DNA of 64,000 bases from Lasioglossum baleicum (Eukaryota; Arthropoda; Insecta; Hymenoptera; Halictidae). A program made the translations under genes and the position numbers. Positions 60,639 to 64,000 of the stretch are shown in pieces. The notes below the pieces were generated by a model. The model was not told where the DNA came from, searched no databases, and saw nothing but the letters and a program-made list of their open reading frames with translations. The stretch lies in the NCBI RefSeq assembly GCF_051020765.1, contig NC_134936.1, positions 186,001 through 250,000 on the forward strand, given 5' to 3'. The number at the start of each line of letters is the position of its first letter. Within the stretch, counting starts at the first letter, position 1.

Positions 60639-61941
60639 GTTTGGAGATTTTTGACGTTTTTTCCTGTAATGTATATTATTAAGTCATCTGCGAAAAATAT
60701 GACTTTTATGTCTGTTGAATCCGGTATATCAAATAGGTTCGGAATTTCTGCATTGAAAAAGTTAAAAAGAATCGGAGCTGTAACTGTTCCTTGTTGCAGG
60801 CCATCTTCCATTTCGAATAAAATATCTTCGTGTGTGTTTGTGTAAAATTTTTTGTTCAGTAACATGCTCGTTAGTATTTTTAACAGGTGTGATTCGCAAC
60901 CTTTTTTTTCATTTTGTATAAGAGACCTTTGACCCACACTGTGTCAAAGGCCTTTTCTAGATCTATAAGGCAGGCTGCCACATTCTCTTTATTAAAAATA
61001 GCTGCGTGGATATCGGATGTTAGTTTATGTATTGCATGTATTGTACTTAGTTGATGTTTGAACCCGAATTGTGTGTCCGGAATTAAGTTGTTATTATCGT
61101 AAAATTTTTCTAGAGCTCTTTTTATTAGGATTTCGAATACTTTAGAAATATTGGGGAGAAGAGAGAGGCTGATTGGTCTGTAGCTAAGAGGAGAAGAAGG
61201 GTCTTCACCTTTCTTGGCAATCGGGATTACTTTTGCCGTTTTCCAATTTGTTGGGAAATAACAGTTGTTTAAGCAGTTATTGAAAATTGTGTTATAGTCG
61301 TATATGATGTGGAGTGGAAGATTTTTGAGTATTATATTTGGTATTTCGTCTGACCCTGAGGAGCATTTATTGTTAAGTTTTTTAAAGAGGCTGGCTGTTA
61401 GTGCTATGTTTGTGAAGTAGCTTGGGTCCTCTTCCCATTCTGGGTTTCTCGCTTGATTGTTATCGTCGAACTGTATTAGGTATTTGTTATTGGCCAAATA
61501 CTCTTCTATGTTCTGCATGAGATTATTGTGGTGTTTATCGATAATTTCAGATAGTCTATTTTTTCCCAGATTTTTGTTTTGGGTGTAGACTTTTGCGAAG
61601 TTAGCCCCTATTAAATTTAGTTTGTCCCTATTATTAGTTATTATATATTTTCCCGTGCTGTTTGTTTGTGTTGAATTTATGTCTATTTTCGCGTCTTTTA
61701 AAATATCATAGTTGTTATCGGTTTCTAGATTTGGGATATTCTCATTTGTTTTTTTTCTAAAAATTGAGTTTAGTTTCGGGAACATTTTGGTCGAATTTAT
61801 GGGTACGTTTTTTATTTTGTTTTCCCAGAACGTATTGACCGATTTCTTGAATTCATTTTTTATTTCTGCTTTACATTTTTTTATCAATTCTTTGGATTCT
61901 TTAATTATGACCATTGTCACATCTACTGACGTCTTGCCATA
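60639..61941 (-). pseudogene. LINE A reverse transcriptase, N-terminal and palm
   Basis: On the minus strand: VIPIAKKGEDPSSPLSYRPI, LLPNISKVFEILIKRAL, QFGFKHQLSTIHAIHKLTSD, ACLIDLEKAFDTVWVKGLLY (first catalytic Asp) and, in a second frame after a slip at an A/T run near 60905, MEDGLQQGTVTAPILFNFFN and VIFFADDLIIYITGKN (catalytic ADD). This is a Jockey/I-type RT. It is cut at 60639 by gypsy-1 and upstream at 61942 by an LTR-like insert. The frame slip makes the copy defective. Confidence 0.9.
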
Positions 61942-63014
61942 GGTTATAAGCATAGTTAATAAGAGTAGGATATTGTAACCGTAATTATTAAGAATATTCA
62001 TTAGTTATAAATAGTCATACTTCGCTCCGTCTATCAGATCCGATTCTCACCTCATACCATATACCCATTCTTATCTTAACCCTTGTATAATAATCATATC
62101 TTAATGTATTCCCCGTAGCAGTATCACGTAGCATTCACCGTAATCATTAATCGCGCGCTTCTCATAACATCCGTAGCGTTATGTCTAACGAGACATACGG
62201 TAGAAGATAAGACACCTATGTATTCGACCTCACGATCCTAAAAAGAGTTCAGTTAATTCAGTTCAATTCGGACAGCCAGTCTGTCACGTTCGTTCAAGAC
62301 TCCAGCGAGGCTCGTCGCCTCCTGGATGTCCCGGTCCGGACTCCGACGAGTCCTCGCTCTCATCCGCCTTTGAGCGGTCCTGCTATATCACGCGCTTCTA
62401 GTTCATTATAATTTCATTTCATACGTTACAAATATATTCCCAGTTATTAATTTAATAAGTGAGTCTCGCTTAGTTCTTCTCCCTACATCCTCGCGCTTGC
62501 AATACTCTCCTATTCAATTCGCGTTCGTCGCTATCAATTACGAAAGCTCGTGCGCGTCAACAAACGCGAGACGGAGGACAACAGCGGGGTATCTCCCGTC
62601 AACCGAGGATCACCGACGACGTGATCTTCCCAGGACGAATGAGGATCATCGTCCTCCCTACGACGATCCAGCCTGATTCGACTGCAGCCGTCAACGAGCA
62701 ACGAAAGCAGTTCGCATAAACGAAGCCTGCCTGTATTCATCGATCGCCATACTCAACTGTCCGATAAGTCGCTAAATATTTCCCTGCGAAGATTCGCGCC
62801 GTCACAGTTATCTCTGCTCTCGTCCGCCGCTTTGGGCGAATCTACTGTAAGCGTTAAGTAGAATACGCATGTTCGCGAAAGTCGTGGTTCCCAGTCAGAC
62901 GTCGGACGTAACGTGCCGCGTGGACAAAAGGTTGTATCGCATTTGAGAGCGTCCAGTAAGGGGAATGGGTCGCGGAACGATAGTTTCGCGAAAGTCAGAC
63001 TCCGGGACGTAACA
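61942..63014 (-). mobile_element. LTR-like insert of 1,073 bp in LINE A
   Basis: Flanked by CCATA on both sides (61937-61941 and 63015-63019). On the minus strand it starts TGTTACGTCCCGGAG and ends CTTATAACC. The TG start, GC-rich first half and AT-rich second half suit a solo LTR with a 5-bp duplication, but the other end is not CA. No copy elsewhere in the window. Frames inside show no product. Confidence 0.7.
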
Positions 63015-64000
63015 CCATAGCTTCTGGAGAGGGGTGTCTGTATTCATTATTTAGTATGGTTATTAGTTTGCTTTTTTGTGCGAGCAAGTTTTTAATGGTT
63101 CTGTTTACATACATGTCGGATGAATTGTAGTCTACTTGTCTAGGAACATGTTTTTTCATTGTGTCTACTATGGCTGTATTTATTTCTTGGTTGGTTAAAT
63201 TTCTATTTTGCGGAATATGCGTAGTGTATTTAACCGCCAGGTATTTTTTGAATTTATTCCAGTCTGTTTTTTTGTAGAGTAATGGATATTTATGGTTTTT
63301 AAAAACAATTATGTCGTCTTTTTTTGGTAGTGAGAATTGTATGTTGATAGCTCTGTGGTCACTATCGATGTCTGTGGTCTGTATGGTACCATCCGGATTT
63401 AGGTTTTCTAATTTTATCCTGCTGTCTCTATCAGACCTATATCTAAATATGAATTGCTCCTTACAAAGGTTGGTATATTTGTGTGTTTTAAGACTATTTT
63501 ATAGTCTATTTCGTGTTTTTGTATCCAGTTAGTCAAAGCATTTTTCCATTTTTGGTGTTTAGCGTTCAGGTCGCCCGCTATTACAAAATAATTATTAGTC
63601 TTATGTAGTTCTAAAAAGTTAAAAATGTAGTCCAAATCAGCTATTACATCGGTTGCTTCCGTACTAGGGGCATAGACTGCTATGATGAACAGATTATTAT
63701 CATTTTCTAGTTTGAGTTTTAAGATAATCATTTCTATTATGTTCAGTTCTTTTATTGGTATTATCCTTTCGTAATTAAAATTATTTTTAATGAGGGTTGC
63801 TACGCCTCCTCCGTTTGCTGAGATCCTGTCGTTTCTAATTAGATTGTATTTTTTAAATTTCGGGTTGTGAAATTTTTTAAGCTTTGTCTCGTTTAGTAAT
63901 ATAATATCCGGATTGAGGTTATTTATGATTTGTACTATATTATGTCTCCTTTCGTTTGATGCGATGGAGTTTACATTTGCGGAAATAATATTTAACTGTG
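63015..64000 (-). pseudogene. LINE A AP-type endonuclease, running off the right edge
   Basis: On the minus strand from the edge: ISANVNSIASNERRHNIVQI, DIILLNETKL, SANGGGVATLIKNNF, NLFIIAVYAPSTEATDVI, FVIAGDLNAKHQKWKNAL and RSNSYLDIGLIETAG, then a stop and, in another frame, SDHRAINIQFSLPKKDD. These are the catalytic blocks of the Jockey/I endonuclease that nicks target DNA. The start of ORF2 and all of ORF1 would be beyond the window. The frame change around 63410 is a decay mutation. Confidence 0.88.

Overview
This window is eukaryotic DNA, most likely from an insect and plausibly a hymenopteran such as an ant. That is inferred from the mix of BEL/Pao, Ty3/gypsy, Jockey-like LINE, Tc1, hAT, Harbinger-like and Helentron-like elements. 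I see no convincing intact host gene, no rRNA and no CRISPR. Nearly all of the 64 kb is transposable elements inserted into one another. Many boundaries are fixed by target-site duplications (TSDs), terminal inverted repeats (TIRs), reading frames that resume after an insert, or an unoccupied copy of the same target.

Region 1 (1-4282): a decayed minus-strand Ty3/gypsy element (gypsy-3: Gag, zinc knuckle, protease and the first part of RT, running off the left edge), a clean 246-bp solo LTR (2645-2890, TSD GTTG), and about 1.4 kb of unassigned sequence with one weak possible coding locus (3268-3600).

Region 2 (4283-26176): a Tc1 transposon of about 1.5 kb split by some 20 kb of insertions. 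Inside it is a foldback element with TTA duplications (4973-24867). Its two arms were later hit by a 1.64-kb solo LTR (5738-7380), a hAT-type MITE (8242-8718), gypsy-2 (9279-16464, itself split by a 3.4-kb Harbinger-like element), an intact BEL/Pao retrotransposon (16709-23260) and another solo LTR (23630-24620). The BEL element has one open 1,739-codon polyprotein and two 532-bp LTRs that read as identical. It is the youngest and only apparently competent element here.

Region 3 (26177-64000): after about 1.4 kb of unassigned sequence comes a Jockey-like LINE on the minus strand (LINE A). It appears to stretch from its poly-A tail near 27.7 kb to beyond the right edge. It is broken by (i) a Helentron-like array (about 28.4-49.5 kb) that carries a full-length purine-rich LINE (LINE B, 34181-43221), three long-hairpin CAGGGTG elements, a hAT element and several solo LTRs; (ii) a short LTR-like insert and a MITE near 50 kb; (iii) gypsy-1 (50948-60638), which carries three insertions of its own; and (iv) a 1.07-kb LTR-like insert (61942-63014).

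Recurring themes are: six solo LTRs of about 1.6-1.8 kb sharing a TGGCGCCCG motif about 165 bp before their 3' end; four TA-duplicating CAGGGTG elements, three of them kilobase-scale hairpins; Gag proteins with an N-terminal SAP-like motif in gypsy-1 and gypsy-2; and a foldback element with a tRNA-like module in each arm and foreign-looking sequence at its centre. Such deep nesting with almost no host coding suggests heterochromatin or a transposon-trapping (piRNA-cluster-like) locus. That is inference and needs small-RNA data. All identity statements are by eye.
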